This document shows positions 31,656-43,788 of a stretch of 64,000 nucleotides of DNA, piece by piece. Numbering within the stretch: position 1 is the stretch's first letter; every line of letters begins with the position of its first letter. Below the pieces are notes generated by a model, which was not told the DNA's origin, did not search any database, and worked only from the letters and a program-made list of their open reading frames with translations. Origin of the DNA: Larix kaempferi (taxonomy: Eukaryota; Streptophyta; Pinopsida; Pinales; Pinaceae); assembly GCA_027924585.1 (NCBI GenBank), contig BSBM01000712.1, positions 1 through 64,000 of the forward strand, read 5' to 3'. The translations under genes and the position numbers were made by a program.

Positions 31656-33164
31656 TCAAGCGTAATACCGCTTGAGGTAGAGCCCATTTCTAGGTTCCTG
31701 CAAGATGTTCCCCTCATAGTCTTCTAATTCATAGGCTCCTTTTTCCAGGACACGCTTCACAATGTAAGGACCGTGCCACATGGGGTTGAACTTTCCTGCC
31801 CCCAGGGGTTCTTTAGCTTGGTCATATAAGAGGACCAAGTCACCTTCATCATACTGCCGAGGACATATAGACCTATCATACTGAACCTTGACACGACGTT
31901 TATTGACATCTATAGCCACAGCGGCATCTCAAGGTTGCTCGTTAAGCTACTCAAGGTGGATTAAATGTTGCTCAATACTTGTTGTAACAGGGAGGATCTC
32001 TATGGATAGTTTAAGCAGAGGGATTTCGCATTCAATCAATAAAATCGACTCCACACCATGTACTAGATGAAACGGTGAGAACCCGATGGCAGTCTTGACT
32101 GCAGTTGGATATGCCCACAAAGCAGAATATAACATAATGTGCTAGTTGTTCTTGCTTTGTTGGATGGTACGTTGGAGAATGGTCTTTAAAGACTTATTGA
32201 CTTCTTCAACTTGACCATTCGCTTGGGGATAGTAAGAAGATGAGTGTTCTTGACGAAACCCAAGCTTGAGTGACAAATCCTCCATCATTTTGTTTTGAAA
32301 GTGACTTCCATGGTTAGTGACAATCTCTTTCGGAATACCGAACCGAGTAATAATCTGATTGAACACGAAATGGGTTGTTGTAGCACCATCGACTTTTACC
32401 GTAGGCATGGTCTCAACCCATTTGCAAAAGTAGTCCACGGCCACTATGATATGGTGATGCCCCCCAACCAAAGCTGGTTTGCAATCCATGAAATCCACCC
32501 CCCACTTGGTGAAGGGACCGATGGTGATGACCGGATGAAGGGGCGCTGGATGCGAGTGTATATTCCAAGAAAACACCTAGCAAGGGTGACATCTCTTCAG
32601 TTCGTTAATACAATCTTTAAATATTGAAGGCCAAAAGTAACCAGCTTGCATAATACGTTGCGCTGTAGCAAGCCCAGATAAGTGACCGCCACACGCCCTA
32701 GCATGGAAATCATTAAGCACACGCTCTGCTTCTTCATGAGTCAAGCAATGACGAAGAATAGAATCATTTCCTCAGCGATACAAAGTGTCACCAATGACAG
32801 TATAATCTTTAGCGTGATGTTTCACACGTCGTCGCTCGTCCCATGAATAGTGCGAAGGAAACTTCAAAGTTTGGAGATATACAATGACATCCCCATACCA
32901 AGGGCCCTCTGACGAGATAAGAAACAACTGTTCATCCATAAAGGAATCTTCATGGATGACATCCTCATCAAGTCTCGGAAGGTCCAACATAAGCTCAACA
33001 AACACCAACGATTTCACTGACTTCGCCGAAGCAAAATCGAGATTGAACTCTTGAAGGATCACAATCCATTTATTGTACTTCCCCCCTATAAGGCGTCATG
33101 ATAGCATGAACTGAAATGGGATGATGTGTGCTACAATTGTGGTTGTTCTAAGCAAAATATAGTG
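31656..33164 (-). pseudogene. GyB integrase
   Basis: Reading leftward: the end of the RNase H linker (32772-33062), then the zinc region, which is degraded at 32580-32760 (GGHLSGLA-like and CFPWNIHSHPAP). The core is at 32142-32576 with GPFTKWGVDFMDCKPALVGG (first Asp), FGIPKEIVTNHGSHF and YYPQANGQVEEVNKSL (Glu). The second catalytic Asp is Asn (TNHG in place of TDHG, a G-to-A change). The C-terminal domain continues at 31947-32135 and 31656-31919 (YDEGDLVLLYDQ, FNPMWHGPYIVKRV). Stops occur near 32140 and 31930. Inactive. Confidence 0.9.
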
Positions 33165-34993
33165 TCATAACCGCTGGACTGCATGGACAGTCGCAAGTGC
33201 TAGCTTTTCCATGTGATTATATCTCACTTCAGCGTCTACTAGATTTCGACTGAGGTAATAGATAACATGCTCGACGAGTGCGTCATCAACCTGAACTAAG
33301 AACATGTCAATAGTCTCTTGAGACGCAGCCACATAAAGGATAAAATCTCGTGTGAAGTCGGGTGGACTAAGCACAGGGGCTGATACCAAAGCTTTCTTAA
33401 GGGCATCGAAAGTCTACTGGGCTTGCTCATCCCAGATAAACGGTGTGTCTTTCTTCAATAAGCACGCGAAACCTTTGGTAAGATGAACATAATTGACTAC
33501 AAAATGACGTAGAAAAGTATCTCTCCCTTGGATGCTCTAAAGTTGAAACAAGTTGCGCGGAGGAGGAAACCGAAGTATTGCCTCAACTTTAAGAGGATCG
33601 ACTCTAATACCCTCTTTCGAAATTATGAATCCTAGAAGGCGACATGACCTCACCGCAAAGATGCATTTGTTGGGATTCAATCGGATCTTGTAGCATATAC
33701 ATCGTTCGAGAATCCAACGGAGGTGCTTGGGGTGGTCCATTCTCTTGCGAGAATGGTCGCAAGATCATCCAAGAAAACCTCCACTATACTTTTAAGGTCG
33801 TGAAAGGCATAGGTCATGGCACGCTGAAACGTAGCTCCAACGTTTTTAAGGCCGAAGGGCATTTTTCGGTATGCAAACGTACCCCAAGGACAAATGAAAG
33901 CAGTATTATGTTGGTCCTCAGGTTTGATTTGAATCTGGTTATACCCCAAAAAGCTGTCCATGAACGAAAAAATCTCACTTCTCGCACAAGCATCCAAGAT
34001 CTGATCAATGAATGGCGTGGGGAAGTTGTCTTTCGGACATGCATGATTCAGGTCTCTAAAATCAGTGCATACACGGATCGTTCCCTGCTTCTTATCCATA
34101 GGAACGCGGTTTGAAACCCATTCGGTAAGGGTAATGGGGTAGATAAAACCAGCTTTGAGCTGTTTCTACACCTCTGCCTTGATAGCGGCTGCCTTCCTAG
34201 GGTTGATAGCTCGAAGACGTTGTCGAACCAGTTTAGCATGAGGATACGTTCTAATCTCGTACTCAACAATACTAGGGTCTATTCCTGGCATCTCCTCGTA
34301 TGACCAGGCGAAAGCTTCCCGAAGTTTTGTAAACAATTCAGTGTAGATGGCAACCTCTTCAGGAGAGCAATCAGCATCGATGTAAACATTTTCAATCTTT
34401 CCAGGAGTACAAGAGATGTTGATCGGTATAGTCGGGGAAATATTAGCCACGTTCCCCTCCGCAAAAATATCATGTGAACCCAAAAGAGCCATAGGGTGAC
34501 CAACCATCTCGGCAAGAGTCGCCCTAAACTCTTCTTGCTCGGCGAGATCAAGGTTGGGAAGGAAATAGGATAGATGGTGCATATCCTCCCAAGGCATCTC
34601 ACTACCACACATGGCCTCGATAATAGCTTCATCTGAAGTTAAAGTACCATCAAGGCAATCATTCGAACAAGACGAGTCGGCTGCCCAAACTGGGAGCATA
34701 ACGGGATCTTCCTCATCTGCCCGAGAAGAAGAGAGATTCAGCTCTGCAGTGGCTTGTTGAATATCCCGGTAAGAAATCACAAAATCAGACAGTGGCATAG
34801 ACATCCCAACGTGCGCAATGTCTCTAGACATAGAACTCGTAAATGGTAAAGTCCACGGATCGTCGAAATATGAAGTCTGGAACAGTACATTATGCGATGG
34901 AGGAGACAGATTGTCAGAAATGGTTCCAATAAAATTCACGGGTGCGGGGAAATCATAAGATCCCATCAATGAAGGGTACATACCAACACCCAT
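33165..34993 (-). pseudogene. GyB reverse transcriptase and RT-linked RNase H
   Basis: Segment 34993-34166 holds the protease-RT spacer and the RT start (FAWSYEEMPGIDPSIVEYEI near 34250-34310). A stop at 34166 separates it from 34099-33677, which carries VCTDFRDLNHACPKDNFP, FMDSFLGYNQI, MPFGLKNVGATFQRAM and the active site FLDDLA near 33760. The thumb is at 33740-33537 (NPNKCIFAV, LLGFIISKEGI). RNase H runs from 33389 to 33165, with FILYVAAS and VIYYLSRNLVDAE. There are several stops and frameshifts. It copied element RNA in the particle when intact. Confidence 0.9.
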
Positions 34994-35023
34994 GTTCCCA
35001 GTTTCCGGCTGAGAATCTGTAAC

Positions 35024-35535
35024 CTACGGGACTACAGATACTGTAGATGCTTCAGGAGGAGTATTAACGAAATCCAGCTGATCGATTATCACAATCTTGC
35101 CTTCGCCTGGAAAGCAGATAACTCTAAATACAGTAGACGCGACAAATTTCATAGCGTACATCCAATTGTGACCCAGTAAAAGGTTGTGGTCGATGGGTGC
35201 ATCAACCACTTCGACTTCAATAGGCACAGGTTTACCTCCCAAGCGGACAACAAGGGAAGGGATAATCCCATGTGGCTTAAATGACCGACCATCAAATGCA
35301 GTGAGCATGGTTCTAGACGTGAGTAGAGGAGGAGAGCCAAGAGCTTTCCAACGAGCTAACGACATCACTGACGTGGAAGCACCTTCGTCAACCACCGTTC
35401 TTTTGACGAAATTCTTAAGGCACTCCACATGGATTTGAAAAGTGAGGTTGAATATCAGTAGTGTCGAACTTGATAACATTGCGATTTCCCCCATCCTCAA
35501 CTCCTAATGCACTCAAAAGGGCATGCCTTTGAGAA
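35024..35535 (-). pseudogene. GyB aspartic protease
   Basis: Frame 35500-35024 contains VVDEGASTSVMSLARWKAL, with D-E-G-A in place of the common D-S/T-G. It also has FDGRSFKPHGIIPSL and the NLLLGHNWMYAM strand, as in gypsy retropepsins of long plant elements. It is separated from the nucleocapsid region by stops around 35500-35600. Cleaves Gag-Pol in the family. Confidence 0.8.
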
Positions 35536-35593
35536 GGACATTCCTGTAAAACTTCAAGAGCCGACATGGCACACGGAGTTTGGCCCAAATCTT

Positions 35594-36504
35594 CTACAAT
35601 GGAGTAGTTCTAGGTGGCTCGGGCATTGGGATTATGCGTGAGCGCTTAAGAACACCTTTTGGTATTCGCGACATAATAGAGGGCTTCTTGATATGCAAGG
35701 AATTATCGGGAGGAGGGGGAGGCTCACTTTCCATATTAGGTTGTGGTGCACCATAATCGCGTTGACGAGTAGCAACAGTAACCTCCGATTGAACCATATT
35801 CACGCATCCATAACCACTAGTATTGGAAGAAGACGTTGCAGTCTCATTAGGTCCATAACCAGTGGCGGGAGCATGCGAAGCCATGTTTTGGTGATGAGGA
35901 AGGGATCCTTCAACACAACTGGGCTCTGTGCCAAATGATTCAATGCTTATTCGATTCGAGGACACAAGTGAGTAAGATGATCTTCCCCACAAAGCTTACA
36001 AGGAAATTTCACCTTATGCCTAGGTTTACAGTCCTCGCCAGCATTTCCGCCTTCCTGAGGAGGGTTGGAATTATCCTTACGAGGGGTATTGCGATTGCTA
36101 TTATTGTTCCCATTGTTTCTCCCCTTTTTCTTACCACCAGGTTGTTGGTTACCCGATGGGTTTGTCGATTGCACACTGTGTACATCGGACGATGGGGTGG
36201 AGCTGGACAAGGTGTGGACCTGTCCAGGAGTAGACTGGTTAAGCGACAAATTTTGCATTTGATTAGCCACCAAATCTACAGGGTGAGTACTTGCAGATCC
36301 CACAATGCCATCGGCATGTGGTCCAGGAACTGACTTGGGCTCATGTCGTGTTCGCAGTGCATCAGGAATAATGTCATACAAAATGCCAGACTGAGAGGAT
36401 AATAAATCTAATTGCTGGATTTTTAAGATGGCTTGCTCCTCAGTCATAATACTGAACATCGAAACATCCTTAGCAATATATGGAAGTAGAGACTGAGGAT
36501 CCAT
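35594..36504 (-). pseudogene. GyB nucleocapsid region of Gag
   Basis: Frame 36504-35947 goes from MDPQSLLPYIAKDVSMF through a Ser/Asn/Gln-rich stretch and KKKGRNNGNNNSNRN to a zinc knuckle, CKLCGEDHLTHLC (near 35960-36000). The following frame (35992-35594) is Pro/Ser-rich and ends in MSRIPKGVLKRSRIIPMPEP. It is frame-shifted relative to the capsid frame, with the shift between 36591 and 36504. Confidence 0.75.
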
Positions 36505-36590
36505 TCAAACATAAAATCTGGAGGAATTTTGGCTTTCACTAATCACTTCCGTTGACGCCACTCTTGAATGTGGTCAAAATATGTGTGGCC

Positions 36591-38240
36591 TTATTCTAAC
36601 GGAAAGGTAGACAAAAGTTCAGTACCAGTATCGTAGTGAACTGGCAACTGGAAATGATCCAAGAAAACCAAAGCGATCTCATTGAATCCCCTATAAGTTT
36701 TCCCAGGCAACTCAACATACCACTTTGCATCTTCCCCCGTGAGGGTGCGTTGAAATAGTCGTAATCTAATGGAATCGTGATTCAACGAGTTGGAGGAGCA
36801 CCAAAGGTGAAACGTTGTGACATGATCACCTGGATCCTCACCACCTTTCCCCTCGAACTTAGGAATGTCCGAAGGGAGCTTGGTAGGGACCGGAGGCCAA
36901 TTAGTGTCGTGACACACCGGATCATTCATGAGCTTCGAAAGATCTGGAATATTCAGACGTGCAAGGAACGGGAGTTGCGGCTGGAAAGCTTGATTATAAG
37001 CCCCCATAAAAGGTTGGTTGAACGGAACCGAATTATAAGGTGGACCAAAAGCTTGACCATGAGCATTAAACTATTGATTATGCGGACTTGATGGACCATA
37101 AGCTTAACCATGGCCATAAGGTTGATAACCTCCTCCGACCTGACCCGTATGAGAGTAAGTAGGTATATAAGTGTTTTGGGAACCGCATTGAGGTGGGTTG
37201 TATTGGTGGCCAGCACCGACTGTGTTGTACTAAGGGTTTCCACCATAAGTATGGGGCATATACCTACTATTCGTAGTGGGGACCATGTTGTAATGACCAT
37301 AATGGTGAGGTATATTCCCACCCCCAGCATAAGTATTAGGATTAGCGTGAGCAGTCGTGTGGTGACCATAAGCATGAGATGTATTCCCAACCCCAATATT
37401 GGTGTTACTAGTAGCAGGAATGGTGGTGTTATGACCATGAGGATAAGATATATTCCCACCTCCTATATTAGCATTACTAGTAGCGGCAGCGGACGCAAAA
37501 GTATTTGGTATATGTCCACCCCCGTGGTTGGGAGGAGCATTAATGTTCGCGAAAGTGGTCCTAGGTTGACGGGTAGCGGCATGTGTATTAGGTGGTGGAT
37601 GGAAATTCGTGTTGCGAACAGTGTTCCTATTAGGTTGGGTAGCCCTAGGAGGAATATGACTGGTCCCCATACTATGTGTGTGAGTGGACAATGTGGTGCC
37701 CCCGACGAGGGTATTGCCACTAGTGGGTGCAGTGTTGCTAACACCATGACTAGTGCCAGCATGACTACCAAAAGCAGTGGATGGATCAACTGTGGTGTAA
37801 TTCGGCATACCATATGAGAATGCGGTAGGGTTGATCGTAGGGCATGAGTCATGATGTAACTCTGGCATCCCGTATAAATAATTATGTGGAAATGAAGGAT
37901 CGAATGGGTCGTCCTCGGGTGGATCTAGACCAAACAAACTAGGTCGATTCTCAAGTGGATCCGAACCAAACAAATTAGGTTGGTTCTCAAGTGGATCACC
38001 CCCCCATGCCTCACGAGGAGCAGGGGTGTCTGAAGTGTGTTCGACTCTACTTGATGGAGTCGTAGGGATTTCTTCTGTGTCAGAGTGTGCATCCGTCATG
38101 ACGTCTAGGATGTATGTCTCGTAAGAATCCGAAGACTCGGAGGGAGCCCGCCGGCGTCCCGTAGCAACACGGCGTGAAAGTTCGGCAGGCGATAAACCAT
38201 CCAACCGACGGGATTGGCGGAGAGTAGGACTCTGCGCCAC
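36591..38240 (-). pseudogene. GyB Gag N-terminal and capsid region
   Basis: The start is ATG 38238-38240 (MAQSPTLRQSRRLDGLSPA). An acidic and then Asn/Thr/His/Gly-rich low-complexity region fills about 270 residues, built from repeats such as NTNIGVGNTSHAYGHH. Capsid motifs follow: FLARLNIPDLSKLM, LPSDIPKFEGKGGEDPGDHV, WCSSNSL, LTGEDAKWYVELP. Three in-frame stops at about 37230, 37107 and 37076 all fit CAG/CAA to TAG/TAA changes. The same opening (R-SRR-L-P) and the LPSDIPKF-GK motif occur in GyC, so the two families are related. Forms the virus-like particle. Confidence 0.85.
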
Positions 38241-39847
38241 GATATCTCCGGAGAGAATATAAAATCACAACATCCCCTAACGACCAACTATCGATCAAAA
38301 ATAGTAAATCAAGAGCACACACCTAGAGAAACTACAGCCAAGAGCAGACAAAATGAGCTCCCGACACTAGAGTCGGTATGTATCTCCTAGGAGAGGCTTG
38401 AGACTCCCAAATTATAGCCGGACGTAACAGAATCAGTTATAACGGCCCCCAGACTTCACTACATGCATAGGGTCAAGTCCCTATACAACAGCAACTGTGA
38501 TTTCCGAACCCTATCTGACTCAAGACACAAACAGTATAACCACTGCAAGTACCCTATGCGATACCTAGGTAAGGAAACTATGGTCACCACAATATAACCA
38601 ATGCTCAAGGGGACAGTCGCAGGTGGGATCTGTCGTATGGGAAGGGTAGCTGAGCCCGAAACTCAATGAGGGTCAAATCCCCCAAGAGTCCCCATATACG
38701 AACAAATATTGGAAATATCTCCCACATTCAGCCGGTATTTGAGGGATATCTCCACAACCAACCTCTCGTGACCTCATGCTTAACTCTGGTCTGAGTAGAG
38801 CTTCCTGAGAAATCGATGTATACCATGGATTTCATTACTCCCTGGTCAGACACATAATGTTTTGTCTAGTAGTCTTGGATTGTTTACTCACAATTATCTA
38901 TTCCAAGACTCTAAACTTATGCTAGTTGGTGTACCCTATAAATAAAATCGTTCTAATCAATTTTAATATTAAGCATTAATTTTAATGGTTGTGGTTACTC
39001 AAAGGATATGGTCGTGAAACTAGTGATGTATATGACTCAATAGTATGCAAAATGGTCAAACTCTAGACTCGTCTATCCAAGAAAAAGAATGCCACTAGCA
39101 TGCAAAATCAATCCAATGGTTTCGAAATAAAAATGCAACTCTTTTATATTTTTCAATGCACAAGCATAACCTAAATGAAAGCAACAAGCACTCTATGCAA
39201 CATGCAGTACATAAAAGTAATTTTTTTTTTTTGTATTTTCTCTTATAAACAAAAGGAAAATGCAAAACTATTTTTTTTTGTATTTTTCAATATAATGAAA
39301 TGAAAAATGCAAGCAAAATCCTACTATTCAGTGACTGAAATGCCAAGGAGATCCCTAAGACAACCCAGCATATCCCAAATAGTAAGACTCAACCAACAGA
39401 GTGAGCTCGATAGGAAAAAAACCAACAAGGTTAAATCCAAAGATGGGTAAAAAACCAACAAGGCTCAACCAAGAGAAGAGAAGAATTTTGGTCACGAACA
39501 AGGCATGGAACAGTCAAGAATCAGGCCAACAAAGACTCAAGATCATCCAAATCCAACCTAGCAACAACCAAGGGTCATGAAACAACCAAAGACGGAGTTG
39601 TACGCTACTGTCGAAGGAATACCTGCAGGTACCCACGAGCAGTAGTTCAAATAGAAGCGGGTATACGCAGGCAGATCTAATCTCACCCACAGGTAGGGAA
39701 AAGCAAATGGGCAAACAAAGAGTCCAATGGCTTAGAAAAAACCAGTTTTCTATAGTGTATCTCAACGGCCAATCAGTGACACAGAGCTTCGACAAACAAC
39801 AACTCTAAATAAGGACTAATGCTAAAAAATCCCCAAAAATGGATGTT
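38241..39847 (-). other. GyB leader; no gene
   Basis: Untranslated region between the PBS and Gag. It holds two A/T homopolymer-rich tracts (39219-39233 and 39270-39280) and short repeats of 'aaccaacaaggctcaacc' near 39420-39475. No supported ORF. Confidence 0.65.
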
Positions 39848-39865
39848 TCCCCAGCGGAGTCGCCA
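39848..39865 (-). promoter_or_regulatory. GyB primer-binding site
   Basis: The minus strand reads TGGCGACTCCGCTGGGGA, four bases after the 5' LTR, a well-known plant gypsy site type. Confidence 0.92.
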
Positions 39866-39869
39866 TTTC

Positions 39870-40795
39870 TGTATTGGAGAAAACTTCCTATGGCTTGGGG
39901 TAGACCACAACAGACAGCTGACTACCAGAAAATAACTCAATTCTCAGTACTATGCTATATAAATGACAATGCTAAGATAATGAAGAATATAACCAACCTT
40001 GATCCAAATGTTTGATGTAGATCCCCGTTGGAGCTTTCAATCCGTGCACTTGAATCTGCAAATTAGTCTTGACACCCAATATACAACAAGCGCATATAAT
40101 GTATAAACGAAATTAACATCATCAATAGCAATGGTCCGTGATATTATAAGCAAATGCAACCCAATGTAATATAAACAACATTCACAATATTAATGGACGA
40201 GAATATGAGTATTTGTATTAATAAATAACAAGTACAATGTGATACGACCTCTTGTCGGCAACCAATCTGAACCAAGATCTGGGTCAATCCACTTGTGCCT
40301 CCACCACTTCAATCCTCCATGGAATGGAAAACTCAAACTATGATAGGAGTTTGGAAGGTGAACATAAAGGGTTCACAACTACAAGGATCAATGAGTGTAG
40401 ACTCAAGATAGGGAAAAAATCCACTAGAGTTCTCTTGCTCTTCTTTCTCCCCCCATCCATAAGCCATATGTGCTCAATATATATTCCTCCCAAAGGTAAG
40501 TGAAAGGACACATTGAGGCGTTTTGAGGCAAATTGAGGGCCAAAGGTCACCCCATGACCGCTTTTTGGGAGTAAAAAGTAATTAACTAGATACTTTTACC
40601 ATTTTACATGCTACCCGCGGGCTATAGTGATGCAACTCACGGGTACGCCCACTATAATGATGCAGCTAGCATACAGGGGAAAAAATATGGAAAAATAGTG
40701 TGTCGGAAGGATATAAAGTGGATTTGAATAAGAAAAATGGATCCTACAGGCCAAAGAGTGCTGATGCTCACAAGGTGGAAAATTATGTTGTAACA
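39870..40795 (-). repeat. GyB 5' LTR
   Basis: 926 bp, same ends as 26529-27454, with scattered substitutions and small indels that balance. It bears a minus-strand TATATATTG near 40475. Followed by ATTGG (40796-40800), the right copy of the target duplication. Confidence 0.96.
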
Positions 40796-41269
40796 ATTGG
40801 TCATATAGTCAATCTATATAGGCCCTCCTCACGAACACCTATCACTTGGGTTGAATCCATACTAGAGTTTTGTTCCATGCAAGAACCTCACCATAATAGA
40901 AGGAAATCATGTATCATTTGTCCTCCAAGGATGAAATAGAAACAAGGTTCCTTTTCATCCCCGTTACATATAGAACATTACACAAATGAAGAGGATCACC
41001 ATAATCTAACTGGAAGGAAGTGGCCCTAGCTCCCTTCACAGTATATCTGGAATCATCTCCAAGTACAACTCGTAGATGAGACTCTTTCTCTACCATATAT
41101 GTAAGGAATTCTTTGTAACCTGTCATATGCCTAGAGGCACCACTATCTAATAGCCAAAGGAATTCTTTGTAACCTGTCATATGCCTAGAGGCACCACTAT
41201 CTAATAGCCAAGTATCATTGTTGGTAGGAACTGTACCTGAGAGAGCAAAGATAAATAAGAAATCTACTT
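40796..41269 (-). pseudogene. CoB protease with duplicated active-site segment
   Basis: Minus-strand frame from about 41215 to 40914: WLLDSGASRHMTGYKEFL occurs twice in a row, followed by VVLGDDSRYTVKGARA and LCNVLYVTGMKRNLVSISSL. The doubling is a 54-bp direct repeat (from 41103 and from 41157) that keeps frame, so two D-S-G-A loops are encoded in tandem. The frame continues toward the integrase (GLYRLT near 40820), which resumes left of GyB at 26528. Confidence 0.88.
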
Positions 41270-42133
41270 AGTCATCATTTGCATTCTTTGACCTTTTATG
41301 TGGAGTCTCTTCATCAACATCAGCAGTTGAGGCATGTTGCTTTATTTTCTTCTATAAGGGACACTATCGGGCATAGTGATCATACTTCTCACATTTGAAG
41401 CACTGAATATGTGAAAGATCATTCTTCATCTTCTTCTGTTCTGGAACTAGACCTGATTTTCACCTTTATCTTTTCTACCTTGACTCTTTCTTCCCTTTCC
41501 TTTTCCTCGTCTAGCATGTGTTGCAAGAGCTTGGATTTCTTCATGTTGAGGGCCATGCACTTTGCCTCTAGCTGTAAGCCTAGTCTCTTTTGGAGTACAA
41601 TCTTCCCATAATCGATCAAACTTGGGCAATTTGGATCACCCACTAATTCTCTAAATGAATGGTTCCCAAGAATGGGGAAGATCATTGAGGGTCATCATGA
41701 CAAGTTCTATGTCTTCAATTATTTCCCCAATAGTGCCCAACTAATCTTTTAGCTTAGTGATATTCATGAAGTAAGATGTAATTGAGTCTGCTTTAGTCAT
41801 CTTAATATTGGATAGATGTTGTCTTAAAGCAAGTGCCATGTTGACATTGTTGTTTAAAAATAGATACTTTACAACATCAAACATTTTCTTGGTTGTGTTC
41901 TTCTGGGATATTTGAGGGATCAAGTGGTGTTTCATGGAATCTATCAGAATCCTTCTTGTCTTTGCATGATTCTTCCCCCATTGAGACTTATCGGCTTCTT
42001 CTTCTGGTTCTGGTACCTTTTCATTCACAAATTTCAGAAGATCATTCTTATCCAAGATGATGAGTACCCTAGACTTCCATGAGTTGAAGTTGGAAGCTCC
42101 ATCAAGTCTATCTTCCACTTTAACACTGTTCAT
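41270..42133 (-). pseudogene. CoB Gag
   Basis: The start is ATG 42131-42133 (MNSVKVEDRLDGASNFNSW), the typical copia Gag opening. The capsid core runs to about 41690. A stop near 41741 and a frame change follow. The zinc knuckle CFKCEKYDHYAR-x-C (near 41370-41410) has a stop just before the last Cys. It lies directly downstream (minus sense) of the CoB leader. Confidence 0.85.
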
Positions 42134-42496
42134 TGTGACTGCAAGATAAGATATGAAAAATTGATTCAGAAACCCTATCAAGAGCTAGGTCAAAACTAAA
42201 GTTTGGAGTTTGAGAGATATGATTCCATGGGTAGATGCACCCTCCTAGGTAAAGTTAGAGAATGTTGAGATCGAACCCAATTTGTGGTCAGAAAAAATTG
42301 AAGCAGGAATCCCTAGTTCTTGACCGTGAAAAAATTAGGTCAAAAATTGAAAATTCACCAAACTGGAATTTGCGTCCACATAAAGGTGTTCCCTCCTAGG
42401 GAAAGTTTTCCAAGTTCTCTTTTCAAGTCAATCTATGGAGAGAAACATCAAACTTGGATGCTCTAGTTTCCGACAATGGCATCTATTCAACATTGG
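42134..42496 (-). other. CoB leader; no gene
   Basis: Untranslated stretch between PBS and Gag. It carries two copies of a 'cctcctagg(t/g)aaagtt' motif (near 42240 and 42390). Confidence 0.6.
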
Positions 42497-42506
42497 TTTG
42501 ATACCA
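42497..42506 (-). promoter_or_regulatory. CoB primer-binding site
   Basis: The minus strand reads TGGTATCAAA next to the LTR end, the initiator methionine tRNA type with one or two changes. Confidence 0.75.
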
Positions 42507-43030
42507 TTTTAGATTTTATAATATATCAGTATATCAATCTTTAATTTGCGGTAGTAATAAAATAGGATCACTAAAAGATAAACAATGTACAGAAACAAAG
42601 ACACAAATATTTTATCTAGGGAAACCCTTCTTCACAAGGGAAGAAAACCCAACAACCTTTATTATGAGAGAATCATTTCAAGATACAAGTACACCCATAT
42701 ACAAGAATAATCAGATACAATATGATCCCGAAGATGTCAAACCCAAAAAATATGGTCTTCTTCTGTAGCATTTGTCCTTCTTTGTCCTACGCAGTTCACT
42801 AGCTGAATTGAGCAAGATTGCTTGGTCGAATTGCATGAGGAAATGAATGAGAAGTCATATTTATTTATACTTGATTTTGGCTGACCTTTTCACTTTAGTT
42901 GGCGCCGCCAACATGCCTTCTAGATGAGGTCGACTTGCATATTGGTATAATAATTATTATTTTATTGTTTCTTATGGGGCTGACTTGTTGAGAGGATACC
43001 TCCAAACACTACAAAAAAAAACATCAAACA
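42507..43030 (-). repeat. CoB 5' LTR
   Basis: The minus strand starts TGTTTGATG at 43030 and ends at the PBS, where the expected CA end has decayed to AA. TATAAATA-like box on the minus strand near 42860-42873. A stretch AATAGGATCACTAAAAGA is shared with the CoE LTR (54050-54065). The left LTR cannot be matched to it. Confidence 0.65.
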
Positions 43031-43788
43031 CCATGTGGCGACGTGAATTAATCCCACTGGACATTCATCCTTATGTCACTTCTTGACCATTTTGCAGGCC
43101 AACATATGTGTAAAAATCAAACTTTTAGGTCATTAATTGTTGAGATAACCAAACCTTACAGACCTCTACGTGTGCCATATTTATTTTAAATGTGTTATGC
43201 AATAGCACCTATCAAAGCTTCTTCAAATATTTTCAAATAAGGGTAAACTTGATACTCGATGCATACTATCTAGGCCAACAAGGTATGTCTTATCGAACCG
43301 TAAGAATTCTCCATGCAATGTACTCACTTAAAATATCACACACTTGCAAATGATGCAACTTCATCCAAAATAAAGGACATTGAGCAAATCCAACATACTT
43401 GATTTAAATAGCTTCTATGCCCAGACTTTTGGGTCAAACCTCTCTTTACAATCCAACCCTTTCTGCGTCTCAACATATTTATTGAATTGGAAGTTGGGAA
43501 AGGCACTATCTTGCATGTTAAAATCTGAGAACACAATTATCACCACCTTGTTGAGCAAGGGTTCAACAATCTTGATCTTTTCATGTACCTCCATGATCAA
43601 CATATTAAATTCCTTTATATGGAAGTTTACTGTTGGTTTAGTTCTATGCATGAAGTCATTTGCACATCTTTATTGGAATAATACATTAGCTTATTTATGA
43701 GCAATAATCAATAAATCATTTTCTATATATTGGGAATCATCATATCAATAGATATGCAATTGTTGGCATTATTATATATGGACCTTCT
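43031..43788. other. older unassigned DNA with a minus-strand ORF remnant
   Basis: The host sequence for CoD. On the minus strand, 43651-43415 reads VEPLLNKVVIIVFSDFNMQD and KGLDCKERFDPKVWA with one continuation after a TAG (LFKSSMLDLLNVLYFG), which looks protein-like but which I do not recognise. Bases 43784-43788 (CTTCT) are the CoD target duplication. Confidence 0.45.

Larger units (their letters stand above)
26529..40795 (-). mobile_element. GyB: long Ty3/gypsy element with extra sense and antisense genes
   Basis: Two 926-bp LTRs, a PBS four bases inside the right LTR, a PPT next to the left LTR, and gag-pol on the minus strand. Flanks are ACTGG (26524-26528) and ATTGG (40796-40800), a duplication with one transition. 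It interrupts CoB between protease and integrase. At 14.3 kb it is large. The excess is an RNase H ORF after integrase, an antisense spliced gene, a 1.9-kb 3' spacer and a 1.6-kb leader. This layout is like that reported for Tat/Ogre/Retand-type plant elements; assigning it to that lineage is inference. Confidence 0.95.
15317..43030 (-). mobile_element. CoB: Ty1/copia element split by CoC and GyB
   Basis: Minus-strand copia whose parts lie at 40796-43030 (5' LTR, Gag, protease), 25961-26528 (integrase N-terminal half) and 15512-17704 (integrase C-terminal half, RT, RNase H). Continuity is exact at the codon level across CoC: the integrase block ending NGVAERKNRSIV at 25961-26000 resumes at 17704 with EETKAIIHDKS once the TACAA duplication is counted once. 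It is the oldest element of the nest. The 3' end is cut by the GyA 5' LTR at 15316. Confidence 0.85.

Noticed and set aside
37110-37817. 235-codon plus-strand frame
   Set aside because: Exact antisense shadow of the low-complexity GyB Gag region; its composition follows from the repeats on the other strand.
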